A DNA stretch of 64,000 bases from Chrysemys picta bellii (lineage: Eukaryota; Chordata; Testudines; Emydidae). The position numbers and the translations under genes were made by a program. Positions 12,201-23,411 of the stretch are shown piece by piece. Where the stretch lies: the NCBI RefSeq assembly GCF_011386835.1, contig NC_088804.1, forward strand, positions 35,141,549-35,205,548, given 5' to 3'. Positions within the stretch are counted from its first letter, which is position 1. Each line of letters begins with the position of its first letter. The notes below the pieces were generated by a model. The model saw only the letters and a list, made by a program, of their open reading frames with translations, was not told where the DNA came from and did no database searches.

Positions 12201-15200
12201 AAGAGGAAGACGGGGAGTTGAGGTGGAAATTACCATTTTCATCCTACCTAGCGGAGCTCAAATTAGAAGCACGAAGATTGGACACATTTAGCAATAATCC
12301 ACTTTGTGCTACAAAGCATATAAAGCTCAGTTAACTCTCACTGAAGTCAACAGAAAGACACTTCTTGATTTCAATGGAAGTTACGTTGAAACCTAATTCC
12401 AATTTATAGTTTTTCTTAGTTACTAACTGGGGTGGTGCATTGGTGCCATCCCCTCTGGCCAAGCGTAGTGCAGCCCCCAGTGGGGCTGTCAGTCTATTCC
12501 TGGTGCCCAGGGGTCTGAAAACTCTTTCTTCACTCCCCACCCACTCCACCAGGTTCCAGCTCAGGGCCCTCAAGTTAGGTAAGCAGGATCAGGGTTCTTC
12601 AACAATGACAGTGCCCTGAGCTTCTTCCCACCTTCCCCTGGGTCTCTGCAGGCTCTCCAGCCTATTGATCCGTTCATCCCCTCCTGGGCTGTTGCCTCTG
12701 GGCAGCTCCTTAGTAGCTTGCTGGCGTGAACTCCTTTCTCCAGCCTGCTCACTCCTCTGGTAGCCACTCCACCCATCTGCTTCCCAGCCCTTTTAACCCT
12801 CCCAGCTGCTGTGAGGCTTCCAAACAGCAGTGGCTGGCCGTGCCTGTATTAACCCTTTGGTTGCTGGTCCAGTGTGGGGTACATACACTCCATGACCCTA
12901 ACAGAAGTAGAACATTTGACAGTACCTCAATTTCTGGATTGAACCCTTTAAAGGACATTCTGCCATAAAGCAGGTCTTCACATGGCATAAAGCTTCTCTC
13001 TTCTATTATAAAACTCCTGCACAACAAACAAAACCAAGTATTTGTCTGAACAGCGTGTCTTAACATAGTCACAATAACCAAAGGCAATAAAAAGCAAAAC
13101 CAAAAAAATTAAGTGTCTTATGCCAGATCTATGTTTGAAAAAATTTGCTGGTATACAAAATGTTGCCGCTGCCCCCTGCCCAGCCAGACCTGAAAAACCC
13201 ATCCAACCAAAAAAACACAAACAAAACCCCTCAAAAAACACAAACACACAAAACCTCACATCCCGGGTGACATTTTTATACCAGCAAATTTCTAGTGTAG
13301 AGCTGGCCTTAGTAGAGACTGGTAGGAAATAAAACCGTGTGGTTCTCTCTTCAAAGATTGTTTTATTTTCTCTTTTAATGAACAAAACAAGAAACAAAAA
13401 GAAGTCCGCCCTCAGGAATGATCACATACATGTACTGCAGAAGTGTTTCACCTCCTCATCCCCACCCTGCACACGTAAAATACTAAATATCAGTAACCTT
13501 ATTCACTTTAATCACATGTAATTAATTCTCTGAACTCCAGATGTTAAGAAGAGACTCCCTCTTGTTAAAAAAATTCCCTCTTTTAAAGGATAAAATAAAC
13601 ATTTTAAAAATAGTTTTCTTATTGTTTATAGCACCTCTTCTGAAGGCAGGAATGGACGTTTGTGCCCTTACTAGAAGAGGTTTTCCTTATTGTTGCATCT
13701 CCATTAGAGATTCTGCAACTGGATATTCTTGGATTGACCTCTGTGCCTGCATGAAACCTTAATGAAATCAGTGGAGCTCCATGCAGGAGCCAGATTCTCT
13801 CTCGTGGACTTGATTGCAAGATTGGGGCCTAATTAACAAGGTTTCAGCCATTAAAAAAAAAAAAAAAAAAAAAAGCAAAAGCAGCATTAAATCACCTGGT
13901 CACTAAAAAGAAAATAATTACATTGATACCAGAAAAACATACAGATGAAAAAAGGGGAAGTAGGTCAAACTCTGGACTTATAAACCTTGAGAGTGGTTCC
14001 TAAGAATAAAATGCCGCATAAGTACGCTACACCTACCAATCTATTTTACTAATGTCTACTGGTCACTAAGAGTTACTATTATTCTTGAGGTGTTTCTGGG
14101 ACAGAAAAGGATTAATACACAACACTTTGCTTTGCCTCCCAAATAGTCTAGATCAGGGGTCAGCAACGTTTGGCAGGCGGCTCGTCAGGGTAAACACCTG
14201 GCGGGCCGGGCCAGTTTATTTACCTGCTGACATGGCAGGTTCTGCTGATCGTGGCCCCCACTCGCTGCAGTTCGCCATCCCGGGCCAATGGGGGCGGCGA
14301 GAACTGGCGCGGTCGAGGGATGTGCTGGTCACAGCTTCCCGCCGTCCCCATTGGCCCGGGACGGCAAACCATGGCCAGTGGGGGCCGCGATTGGCCGAAC
14401 CTGCCACGTCAGCAGGTAAATAAACTGCCCCGGCCCGCCCGGGCGCTTACCCTGGCGAGCCGCGTGCCAAACGTTGCCGACCCCTGGTCTAGATATACGT
14501 AATGAAAAAATATGACCAACTTACTCCTTTTCCTTGAGTTCTGGTAAATCCAGATACCAGTGCTCTTCACTGATTATCTTCTTTTCCTCCTCTTCTAGTT
14601 GTTTTTTGGTTTCTGAATCCAATCCCCTTTGCATGAACTGAAAGAAACACACACAAAGATTTTTCTGCATAAAGTTTCTTTTTCCCTAATGTAATTTACA
14701 ACTATTTAATAGGTTGCCTGACATTTATTGTTCATGCAGTATTTCATGAAAAATGTTAAGACGTTTTGCCTGACTCAACGTTAGGGCAATTGCCAACATA
14801 CAGACAAATAACTGCAATATTAAAATTCAGTTGCATCACCACTTATATACCCAGGTGACCAGCACTTTAGTAATACCGGAGATAGTTTTGACTTCCTTGA
14901 CATATTACCATCCCGCAATTCCTGGAGCTTTGGCAAAGGACTGAGGAAAATTTAACGATTTCAAAGCTGTTGCTGCATACCAGATGCCAAATGGTTATAC
15001 TCCACCACATAAAGAGGTCAGGGGACAAACTGGACTTGGCTTAGGCCAGGTTAGCATTTGTTTTTTTACTGTATTCTTTTGAGGGAGTCCCTGTGTCCTC
15101 CAGGTTCTCAAATTTCATAAAAAAAAAAAAAAGCCTCTAGCCCACGAGGCTGCAAAGAGAGCCTTTATGTTACCTGAATGTTAGGCCTGGTCTTCACTTA

Positions 15201-18200
15201 AAAATTAGGCTATGTCTACACTTAAACCACTACAGCAGCACAGCTGCATCTGCACCACTAGAGTGCTTCAGCATAGCTACTCGCTACAGCAACAGTACGG
15301 GTTTTCCTGTCACTGTAGTTAATCTACCACCTAGAAGATGGAAGAATGTTTTCATCGATTTAGTGTTCTCTGCACTAAGGTTTAGGTTGGTTTATCTACA
15401 TCGTTCACAGGCGTGGATTTTTCACACCCATGAGAGACATAAATGGGTCAACCTAATGTTTTTAGTGTAGACCTAGCTACATTGTTAAGGGGTGAGAAAA
15501 ATTCACACTGCTGAGTGCTATGGTTAAGCTGACCTACCCCCAGTGTAGATGCCACTCAGGGAGGTGGATTAACTACAGCAATGGGAAAATTGTAGGAAGT
15601 GTCTACGCTATGACCGTAGTGTAGATATGGCATAATGCAGTGATGTTTGAGGAGTTCACAGAGAGATTGCAACAATAGCTTGAAGAAGTGTGAGCTGCCC
15701 ATTTCATCTCCATGAAGTGTTAACTCAAGTGCCCACTGAGTACAATTAAAAGTCAATGTTAACTATTTCAGTGACCAAATCACGACCGAACGTTGAAGGT
15801 TCACTTTCTCCACAACGAGAAAGGCTATAAACATTTCTTTTAAAATTAATGCTTAGGGTTTGACATCACCATGAATGGAGTTGGGGCCTCAGGCCTGGTC
15901 TACAGACAGCTTTTGTATCAGTATAAATATGTCTGTTAGGGGATGTGATTTTTTTACCCACAGTAATACCGATACAACCCCTAGTGTAGATGCAGTTATA
16001 TTGTTATAGCGTATTCCTCTTCCTGAAGGGGAATAAGTTATACTAGTATAAGCACATTTATACCAGTATAATTAGGGCCCTACCAAATTCACAATCCTTT
16101 TTGGTCAATTTCCCAGTCATAGGATTTTAAAAATCGTCAATTTCACCGTTTCAGATGTTTACATCTGAAATTTCATGTGTTGTAACCATGTGGGTCCCAA
16201 CTCAAAAAAGTGTTGTGGGGGGGGGTCACAAAGCTACTGTGTGTGTCGGGGGAGAGGAAGAACACAGGACATGTGGGGTGTCATCACTTTTGCAGGGGGA
16301 CAGGGCTGGCCGGGGCCCATGGTTGGGGGGTACTGTGGTCCCCTCTCACCCCCCCCCCGCCAGCCCATGGCCCCTTTAAACCTCAAGCTCTGGGTTTGGA
16401 GCTGGGGAGTGGCAGGGCTGAGGGCGCCCCAACCAGGAGCTCCCACCATGTGCTGGGCTCCTGATGCTAGTCCCGAGAGGGCCAGGGGAAGAGATACTCC
16501 CAGGGCTGGATTAGACTCACCTCCGGGAACCTCTCCATGCCGCAGTAGGGGAGGGGCGGGGGCCGCTGCAGGAAAGAGAAAGTCCCGTCCCTCCCCAGCC
16601 CAGAGGGGACTAGCAGCCGGAGCCTGGCGCATGGTAGGAGCCCCCGAGTGGGGCACCCCTAGCCCTGCCCCTCCCCTACAATAGCCAGATATCACAGGGG
16701 AGATTTTTCACGGCCATGAATTTGGTAGAGCCCCAAGTATAATTGCATTCATAGTAGGCGGGGGGAGGGAGGGGTAGGAGGAGGGGAAGGGGAGACAGGT
16801 GTACCTCTAACTGCACTGGTAAAGCAGTACAACCTGTATTTAGACAAGCCCTTATGCACATCCCTATCACACTTGCATCTTTATCTGGCATTAGCCATGA
16901 GAACATCCAAACCTTACCAGAGAAGATGCTAGCAAAGCACAGCAGAGCATGCAAGACCCTATTTCAAACATCTGCACAATTTACTGTGACAAATCATTTT
17001 GGTGTCCCAAGTAGACAGAGCTTGGCTTGTGAATGGAAATTGCAATGTGCCACTACTTCCTCACCCCCATACAAATATATATATAAATGGACAATCAGAA
17101 ATTAAAAGTTGGTTTATCACTTTTCAGGCTATGCAAAACAGTAAGTGTATTATTTTAAATTTTGTTTATTTATATATTAATTCTATAGCACAGTCTGAAA
17201 AGTGATAAGCCATCTTAATTTCTCATTTTCCATTTTTACTGCTATATGTACCCAACTCTGTGTGAGTTTCTTAAGTAAAGAAAATGGAGTTTTGTTTTCT
17301 GAAATAATTCAAAAATATGTCATAGCCTTCCATTTAAAATTACAGTATCTGGATTTTCTCAGAAGTGAGTAAAATGAGGGAGTCTATGTGGAAAAACATG
17401 TTAATCAAGGAAACTGGAATCTCAATGGGAGAAATTTTATTATAAGCATCCAATTAATGTTCATTTTTATTGATGATGTTCCTAAAAACAAATGACCTGG
17501 GAGATCCCTTGGATAAAAATATCTGGTCACTTACATTTAAAATGATTAAAAAAAAATACAGATTGCAATAATTGCAAAGCACATAAAACATGCTGAGTGT
17601 TTCTTTGGGTCAAAGTTTAGTCTCCATAGAAACACAGATTTAAGCCTTTGGTGAGCAGCGACTTGTAATTGTGCTAATTATTCTGCTACCTTTATGGAAA
17701 GTGAACTCTGCTACAGCTGAGGACTAAACGGAGATTGCAAAACTCATTTCACTTAGTACTTTGAAGGACTATGGCCCCAAATAACAAGCTAAAAAAGGAA
17801 CAGCACAACTAAAACGAAGCAAACAAGCCATGAAGGCATTGCTATATTAAGTTATAAATATTTAATGAATATTTATATTTTTAAAAAATTAATGGCGATT
17901 CAGCTTCTGTGTTGTTCTGCAGAAACAGAGAGAGCATCAATCATGCCAGTGTGTACTCTACTGAATTATGTGTTGCATTACACGACATGAACCAGAGTCC
18001 ATTAGCCACTGAGCTGAGACTAATTTCACTTTGGACTTGATGCTAGATTCACAATTCCAAGGGCGATGGCTAGGTCGGTACTTTATTAATATCCCTCTCT
18101 CATGCTACTACATTTATGAGTTGGGAAAAGAGTGGGGGGTGGGAGGGGAGAGGGAAGGGAGGGACAATGGTCTAAGTTCACCCCGTTATAGGATATTCTT

Positions 18201-20701
18201 CTAGCAGTCAAAGGAGAACTGTCCAGAAAAATCAGTGCACAACAAAATCCAAGGCTAGGAAATATTTTGAGTCAAGGCAGCTCAACCAGATGTGACAAGC
18301 AAAGGGAATATTTTAAATTAAAGTTATAAAGAAAAAGAGTTTGAGCATTTATGTTCATGATAAAGAGGCCAGCACAGATAGCTCATGGGAAGAAAGGAAT
18401 TTCCAGATGTTTTTCAGCAAAGAAATCCCAGTTCTGCTAATGCAAGATTTTCTGAAATAAGGAAGGTAGTTCACAGTATGTTCCTGGATCAAAACAACAG
18501 GCACTCTGTAGTTCAGGGGTCGGCAACGTTTGGCACGCGGCTTGGCAGGGTAAGCACCCTGGCGGGCTGGGCCAGTTTATTTACCTGCTGACGTGGCAGG
18601 TTAGGCCGATCGCGGCCCCACTGGCCGCAGTTCGCTGTCCTGGGCCAATGGGGGCGGCAGGAAGCGGCGCGGGCCGAGGGATGTGCTGGCCGCGGTTTCC
18701 CGCTGTCCCCATTGGCCCGGGACAGCGAACCGCAGCCAGTGGGGGCCGCGATCGGCCGAACCTGCCGTGTCAGCAGGTAAATAAGTTGTCTCGGCCCGCC
18801 AGGGTGCTTACCCTGGCGAGCCGCGTGCCTAACGTTGCCGACCCCTGCTGTAGTTCATAAAACCACTGGAGACTTCTTCTGGGAGTCTAAGGAGTTAAAT
18901 ATTTGGCTACAAGTGAAGATACCGTGGTATTCAAGACAGTGTTATAAATGCCATTTCATCAGGGGTTAGCACAGCCATTTTTTCTAGTATTTGTAGTACA
19001 GCTACAAAGTGGAACTTCATATCATCAGTTTAGTAGTTACCACAGAAGAACTATGGATTTTCTTTAGCAAAACCTGCCAGTGCCATGTTGTTTAGTATAT
19101 TTCTAGAGCGCTAACAATGAACATCTGAGAAAGCTGGAGAACTGGTGAAGAGAGCAAGCGAAGCTAGAATTACCGGATGCTAATTTTTCCTTAAAGGGTT
19201 AATTATATATATCTTTAAAAATTCCTAACAAGGACAAGAGGGGCATTCACTACATAACTGACCTTAACCAAAACAAATAAGAAAAATGTCAAGAGACAAT
19301 CTGGGTGAGGTAATATCTTTTATTGGACCAAAAGCTTTTCTTCAGGTGTAGCTTGAAAGCTCATCTCTCTCACCAACAGAAGTTGATCCAATAAAAGATA
19401 TTACCTCACCCCGACCTTGTCTGTCTAATATCCTGGGACCAACATGGCCACATGCATATAAGAAATATTTAAGTCAGTTAGTGAGATGAAGAGGAACATA
19501 ATTTGAAATGACAACAACAAGACAAGGCAAATTTAAAAGTGTGGCCTTGTTTATCCTGGGAAAATGTACTGTAGTAGAAAACGTGTTAACTAATAAAATT
19601 AAAATACAATGTTGCCCTTAGTGCAGATAAGGACAGTTGTGTTTAAACCCATATTAGATCGTTGTGGTTAACCCTAGGTTTCTACATGGACATCCCTTGC
19701 CAGGTATTTTCTACCCATGACTTATGGCTCATCCATTAATTTGCTGAGCCAGGGCCTCATTTACTGTAGAGGACCCAATCCCGAATCAGGCAAATTTCCA
19801 CCTAGATCAGGACTCCAGGTTTGGGTCCTGAATCATGTAACAGTAGCAGACACTGTGAGTCCATCTCCCCTTCCATCCACTCAAAATCTCAAGGAACATT
19901 TAATCCTCATCATGTTATTTGACCACTGTTTTCAAGAAGGCTTTTCCTAGACTACGTATTTACTACAGAATACTTACAATAGGTTTTTGGTTTCTATTGT
20001 ATTTACACATTTTTATCTACACAGATGAGTGTAGCACCCAGTGGCTTATTTTATACATTGGTTTAGTTTATATACACCACTGGTGTCTATGCCTTCTACA
20101 AGCCTGATGACATCTGTCCCTTTGCACTGGCTCAGGACAAGGGACCTGATTCCAGAAACAGCACCTTGATTCAAGCCCTGTGTCAGAACAGGCTGGCCTG
20201 GGTGTGGAAGAGCCTGTAGCAGAGAAGGGGGTGCTGGTTATAATGCCATGTCTCTTCCCTGTTTATACTGCAAAAGCCACCTTGTGATCTAGCTCTGCAT
20301 GTGTTTAGTCTCTCACCTCCATACCCTTCAAACATGCTCTTCTCCATGTCCTTCCAAGCCCCCAGATGCCCTCAGGTTTCCATCACCCCATATCGCATAG
20401 CCCCATTTAGTCTTTTATCCCCCCTCCCCCCATAGTTCCAAGTTCAACAGCAAGCAGCACCGTACAAATGCCTAGGCAGACACACAAATCCTCACCTCCT
20501 CACCCTCAGCCTTCATGCCAGCCCCCCAATCCCAATGCCCTACTCCCTCCCTATCCTCTCATCTCTGGAGAGCCCTAACTACTTCAGCTTCCCCACGGCC
20601 AAGGTCATCTCCCCTTCTATCCTGAAGAGGCATTCTTCCTCATCTGCACCACCCCTGGGAATGGTCTCCTTTCTGTGACTCCCCAATCCTTTCACAGTGG
20701 G

Positions 20702-20734
<33 letters not shown>

Positions 20735-21912
20735 GGGGGTTATCATAATGCAGGAGCAGTAGTTTTTGTGAAACAGAGCTTAATGTGGATCCCTCAGGGG
20801 CCTAGGTCAATTTAAAACAAAATATTTTTCTGGGTCTGCGAACCCTTGTGACCACCCTCCCCCGCAAACACTGGAGGGCAAACTTTCCCTTTGTCTCCTC
20901 CACAGATCTCATGCCATGTGGAGAATCCTCCCAGATCTCTTCCCATGAGCCCCAAACCCCAGAGCAACTTGCCCTTCTTTCCCTCCAAGCCTCCTAAATA
21001 CCATACCCTACTCCATCCCTACATGCCAGGCCTTTGCCTTACAGCCCCACAATCCACCCACGGGGCACCAACCCCAAACCTTGCTCCCTAAGCCTACAGC
21101 CCCAGCTCTGCCACCAGGATAGGCTCCCCCAATCACCTCTGCACCTGGGAACCCCCCATCCCTCCCTGGGGGGGCAGCTTACCCCTTAACCCCCCAAACT
21201 GACCTCCCTCACTCCCTCTCCCACCGCCCCCAACTCTCCCCACTCCCCACTGCCGCCAAGCCCTCCCCAGGGGACATCTTGCTCCATACACCCCCATCAC
21301 CTGACCCCAAACCCCCTCACTCTCTGCCCCATAACCCCCCTCATCACCCGGGCCACTCCCCCATCCCTACATAAGGGGCAGCTCGCCCCATACACCCCCC
21401 ACTCTCTGCCCCAGAGCCCCCAGCTCTCCCCATAACCCCCATCCCCTCCCCATCCCTACACAAGGGGCAGCTCGCCCTATACACCCCCCACTCTCTGCCC
21501 CAGAGCCCCCAGCTCTCCCCATAACCCCATCCCCTCCCCATCCCTACACAAGGGGCAGCTCGCCCCATACACCCCCCACTCTCTGCCCCAGAGCCCCCAG
21601 CTCTCCCCATAACCCCCATCCCTACACAAGGGGCAGCTCGCCCCATACACCCCCCACTCTCTGCCCCAGAGCCCCCAGCTCTCCCCTCCCCCCCGATCCG
21701 TCCCCACACGCCGCCTGACATCCCTCACTCGGATCGGCCCCCCAACCCGCCCGGGCTCCCAGCGGCGGCCCACCCCGCGGCCTGCTGCTCCCCAGCGCCC
21801 CGCGATAGCGGCCTCCCCCGCCGGCAGCCGAGCCGAACCGAGCCGCGCTGCCGCCTCTCACCTTCATGCGCAGCAGGTTCTTGGACAGCTTGGTCTTCAC
21901 CTCCCCGGCCAT
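9144..21912 (-). CDS. MPHOSPH6: M-phase phosphoprotein 6, five coding exons
   Basis: Nuclear RNA-binding cofactor of the RNA exosome; family knowledge places it at the contact between the exosome core and the MTR4 helicase, needed for 3' maturation of 5.8S rRNA. Exons join 21912-21862, 14637-14525, 13016-12926, 10022-9925, 9279-9144 = 489 nt, 162 residues (human about 160). All introns are GT-AG and the phases agree. Conserved blocks: LSKNLLRMK at 9-17, FMQRGLDSETK at 18-28, an acidic/basic helix EEEEKK, SEEHWYLDLPEL, the CEDLLYGRMSF..FNPEIE core (about 68-85), acidic DVSDEEMARR, then YETLVGTIGKKF and a Lys-rich tail ending AKKMFLKPQD. No break or frameshift. Introns run 7,224, 1,508, 2,903 and 645 bp and are full of mobile elements. 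The start is fixed by family similarity and the CpG-island position. Confidence 0.97.
9314..9508. mobile_element. Head-to-head hammerhead retroposon, copy A
   Basis: Flanked by the 12-bp direct repeat acacaaatcact (9302-9313, 9509-9520), too long for a DNA transposon here and fitting retroposition. Two arms are inverted: tggcaccttataaactaaca at 9371-9390 pairs with tgttagtctataaggtgcca further right. The antisense arm at 9402-9441 reads, on the minus strand, a hammerhead-like unit: GCAT, CTGAC, a GTGG/CCAC stem, GAAA, then ATGC; its CTGACAC is damaged relative to CTGANGA. The sense arm starts inside stem II. Lies in MPHOSPH6 intron 4. Confidence 0.75.
9925..10022 (-). CDS. MPHOSPH6: MPHOSPH6 exon 4
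   Basis: 98 nt encoding KLMIQMNSRYKKEEIEADD through SDEEMAR plus two bases. Acceptor ttttcag|AAG, donor AGAAG|gtaatt, phase 2. Confidence 0.96.
10023..12419. other. MPHOSPH6 intron 3, mostly unassigned
   Basis: No coding exon seen. The open frames at 10537-10722 and 11140-11352 have no recognisable domain. Apart from the MIR copy near 11795 nothing could be named. Confidence 0.5.
11795..11945 (-). repeat. MIR-type SINE, minus orientation
   Basis: Reversed MIR core (cctcatttcacagctgg, aggcacagagaagtaaag, ccaaggtcacagagc) followed by a diverged head region. Approximate ends. Confidence 0.6.
12420..12903 (-). repeat. Possible LTR or other retroelement fragment
   Basis: A C+T-rich block unlike the surrounding AT-rich intron. 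On the minus strand it begins TGTTAGGGTCATGG at 12903, LTR-like, but no matching far end or target duplication was found. It gives several long chance frames. Ends only 22 bp from the exon 3 donor. Confidence 0.3.
12926..13016 (-). CDS. MPHOSPH6: MPHOSPH6 exon 3
   Basis: 91 nt; completes Glu then SFIIEERSF, CEDLLYGRMSFKGFNPEIE. Acceptor tgtgcag|GAG, donor GAG|gtactg, phase 0. Encodes the core block of the family. Confidence 0.96.
13121..13308. mobile_element. Harbinger-like MITE in intron 2
   Basis: Left end tgccagatctatgtttg and right end ctagtgtagagctggcc are imperfect inverted repeats; aaatttgctggtata is complementary to tataccagcaaattt inside them. TTA flanks both sides (13118-13120, 13309-13311). 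A/C-rich centre. Confidence 0.65.
13851..13874. repeat. Poly(A) run
   Basis: About 24 consecutive A in MPHOSPH6 intron 2; simple repeat, no retroposon body identified next to it. Confidence 0.8.
14154..14486. mobile_element. Palindromic hAT MITE, copy 1
   Basis: 333 bp with perfect 8-bp duplication gtctagat on both sides (14146-14153, 14487-14494). Ends CAGGGGTCAGCAACG and CGTTGCCGACCCCTG are hAT-type inverted repeats. The complementarity continues through the element, so it is one large hairpin with arms of roughly 150 bp. CpG-rich. Chance frames run through it on both strands; they recur in sister copies and are not genes. Confidence 0.9.
14525..14637 (-). CDS. MPHOSPH6: MPHOSPH6 exon 2
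   Basis: 113 nt encoding FMQRGLDSETKK through PELKEK plus two bases of the next Glu. Acceptor tttcag|TTC, donor AAGGA|gtaagt, phase 2. A hAT MITE and its duplication begin 31 bp into the following intron. Confidence 0.96.
15208..15631. mobile_element. Harbinger-like MITE or nested pair
   Basis: Begins ggctatgtctacactta after TTA (15205-15207) and ends near gtagtgtagatatggc. An internal gtgtagacctagctac at about 15463 suggests a second, nested element, as does ttaggcctggtcttcac at 15181. Boundaries uncertain. Confidence 0.45.
15892..16851. mobile_element. Harbinger-like MITE split by a hAT element
   Basis: Left end ggcctggtctacagac and right end tatttagacaagccc with TCA/TTA flanks. Inner words accagtata / tactagtata are typical of these GTCTACA-ended MITEs. 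The body is interrupted at 16073-16735 by a hAT insertion. Confidence 0.5.
16073..16735. mobile_element. hAT element nested in the 15892 MITE
   Basis: 663 bp; ends TAGGGCCCTACCAAATTC and GAATTTGGTAGAGCCCCA, with perfect 8-bp duplication agtataat (16065-16072, 16736-16743). Same family as 49220-49797. The GC-rich centre creates long chance frames (16175-16684 plus, 16234-16695 minus) without protein features. Confidence 0.85.
16852..18513. other. MPHOSPH6 intron 1, unassigned
   Basis: AT-rich, no exon, RNA gene or repeat family recognised. One purine-rich run at about 18130-18170. Confidence 0.5.
18514..18847. mobile_element. Palindromic hAT MITE, copy 2
   Basis: 334 bp with perfect duplication ctgtagtt (18506-18513, 18848-18855). 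Same ends and hairpin as the 14154 copy. Contains CCAAT followed by GGGGGCGG at 18645-18656 and the mirror image in the other arm. Confidence 0.9.
19301..19450. repeat. Relic of a second inverted hammerhead-type retroposon
   Basis: gtgaggtaatatcttttatt (19305-19324) is complementary to aataaaagatattacctcac at about 19391-19410, forming a head-to-head inverted pair. The junction retains cttcag (ctgaag reversed) and agcttgaaagctc, remnants of a CTGAAGA..GAAAGC core. No target duplication found, so ends are approximate. Confidence 0.5.
20704..20732. repeat. (GT)n microsatellite
   Basis: About 14 GT units followed by a G run, in MPHOSPH6 intron 1. Confidence 0.95.
20840..21363. repeat. C-rich low-complexity tract
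   Basis: Long stretch of CCC, CCCA and CTCC words on the plus strand leading into the minisatellite. Open frames here (for example 20891-21091) reflect composition only. Confidence 0.7.
21364..21690. repeat. Four-copy minisatellite in MPHOSPH6 intron 1
   Basis: Units begin with tccctaca at 21364, 21453, 21541 and 21619, so periods are 89, 88 and 78 bp; each carries ggggcagctcgcc, ccccccactctctgcc and agagcccccagctctcc. It creates a repetitive minus-strand frame (Gly/Arg-rich) that is not a gene. Ends about 170 bp from exon 1. Confidence 0.9.
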
Positions 21913-22170
21913 TGCGGGGCCGGGCCTGGGCCGCGGGCAGGCCCCGATCGATCCCCGCCCTCGCCTGCTGCAGAAGCCGGGCCGGTGTCACACACACAAG
22001 CCGGGAGCTGGCGGGGTGGGCAGGGCCAGATTTCCGACCAGGGGCCTGTGCGGCCGGACTGGAGCGGGTGGCGAAGCAGCCGCCCAACAGCGATCCGACT
22101 GGCTCAGCCCAGCCCGCCTGGAGCCGCTTCACCCGGGACAGGCGTGTTTCAAAGCGGAAGAGGCCCGCGA
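21691..22170 (-). promoter_or_regulatory. MPHOSPH6: CpG island and promoter region of MPHOSPH6
   Basis: Dense CpG across exon 1 and about 250 bp upstream, with no TATA box near the start codon. An ETS-like CGGAAG lies at 22155-22160. The transcription start is not determined. Long frames on both strands here come from GC content. Confidence 0.75.
21862..21912 (-). CDS. MPHOSPH6: MPHOSPH6 exon 1 (coding part)
   Basis: 51 nt, residues 1-17 (MAGEVKTKLSKNLLRMK). The donor reads AAG|gtgagagg, phase 0. The N-terminal basic motif is the most conserved part of the family. It lies inside the CpG island. Confidence 0.96.
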
Positions 22171-22789
22171 AACGCGGCTGGGAGGGATGGGGGGTGTCAC
22201 ATCCATAGAGGGGCAGGGCCCCCCAGAGCCTGGTGTATCCACGGGGACAGAGAGTGGGGCTCAGACCCTCCCCTCCCAGCGAGCATTGGCTTGTTTGTAG
22301 TTTATTTTCTTTCCAAAACCCAGTTTTAGCACCTTCTCAATATTCTGCTGTACTCATTACATTCCCCAAAACAAGACTCCCCCTTTGGCAGAGGCAGATT
22401 GGAGCAATATTCCTGGTTTTTTAGAACTTGAGATTTCTGCCCGGAGCTGGATTCAAACCTCACAGTACCTGGGATGCTATTTAGTTTTAATAATGGTTAG
22501 AGTCTCCTCAGAGCCACCCAAGTTCTCATGGTGATAATTTCCCAGATAGTTAGCCTGTCTCTCTGCATATGCTCAGTGTACTCCATTAGGATTACAAATG
22601 GACCCGCGAGCCTAGCTGAAGAAGCAAACTCTTTTTCAAAGAACATTTTAATGTATCCTCCTCTCCCCCCACCTCCATGGTCCCTTAAAGGCACCCACTC
22701 CAGGCTGCTGGCTCCTCAGCCATCATCTCTCTTGGGTAGAGACCCACATCTTTCTCCCTCGTGACTGGGCTTTTTTTCTGGGCTGCGGG
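22171..22789. other. Upstream flank of MPHOSPH6, nothing recognised
   Basis: No exon or repeat assigned. Open frames at 22233-22424 and 22528-22764 have no family features. Confidence 0.45.
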
Positions 22790-23411
22790 GTTCCCTGCCT
22801 ACTCTGTGTTATTCCCAGCAAGTCAAACTGCTTAACCAGGCCGTCATCTGTGCTTCACTTTTTCTTTGAAGGCTACAAACAATGTAATTGCCGGCAGTTA
22901 TAAGTTACCACACAGCTTTTTAGAAGCAAGTATATTTATTCTTAAGGTGAAAGCATTACAGAGAAAACATATTAAAAACAATAAGAGTTCCTACATGCAT
23001 GCAAAACCTTACCAGAGGTCACCCATCAGTCTTATGGGGTCTCAGTAGGCCAAAGTCCTTCCAATACCTCCCAGGAATGATTGAGGCCCCCTGTGGACAG
23101 AAGGTCCTGTCCATTTGCTGGATCAGAAAGAAGGTCATGTATCAGTTTAAACTCAGGCTATTTATCCAAACTTCATTCTTTGTCTGTTAGTCTCTGGGGA
23201 ATCCAGTTTGAACTAGTATACCTGAGCCTTTCCAGGTAGTGGTACTTCTCTGGGGATGTTACAACCTGAGTTAATTTGCCTAACTACTCCTCCTTCCCCC
23301 ACTCTCAGTTCTTAATTCTATGGGAGAAATTACATACAATCCCTGACCCACAATGATACATACATTTAATATAGTAAGATCTACAAAGATATTGCAGGAA
23401 ATTGCTCTAGC
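22790..23411 (-). repeat. Possible LTR fragment, minus orientation
   Basis: The block around tatttatt (22931-22938, AATAAATA on minus) with long AT-rich and C+T-rich halves looks like reversed turtle LTR sequence by memory, but no TG/CA ends or duplication were found. Confidence 0.3.

Noticed and set aside
14085..14502. Frames of 60-112 codons that recur near 18650, 23885, 51848, 54594 and 59925
   Set aside because: They lie inside palindromic hAT MITEs and repeat with them on both strands; no transposase features.
16175..16695. 169- and 153-codon frames on opposite strands
   Set aside because: They occupy the GC-rich centre of a hAT element and have no domain or splice context.
21364..21690. 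Evenly spaced repeats that might suggest a CRISPR array
   Set aside because: Units are contiguous near-identical 78-89-bp copies without unique spacers; a minisatellite in a vertebrate intron.
21344..22329. Many long overlapping frames on both strands around the CpG island
   Set aside because: They follow from GC-rich DNA and the minisatellite; only 21862-21912 matches a known protein and has a correct donor site.
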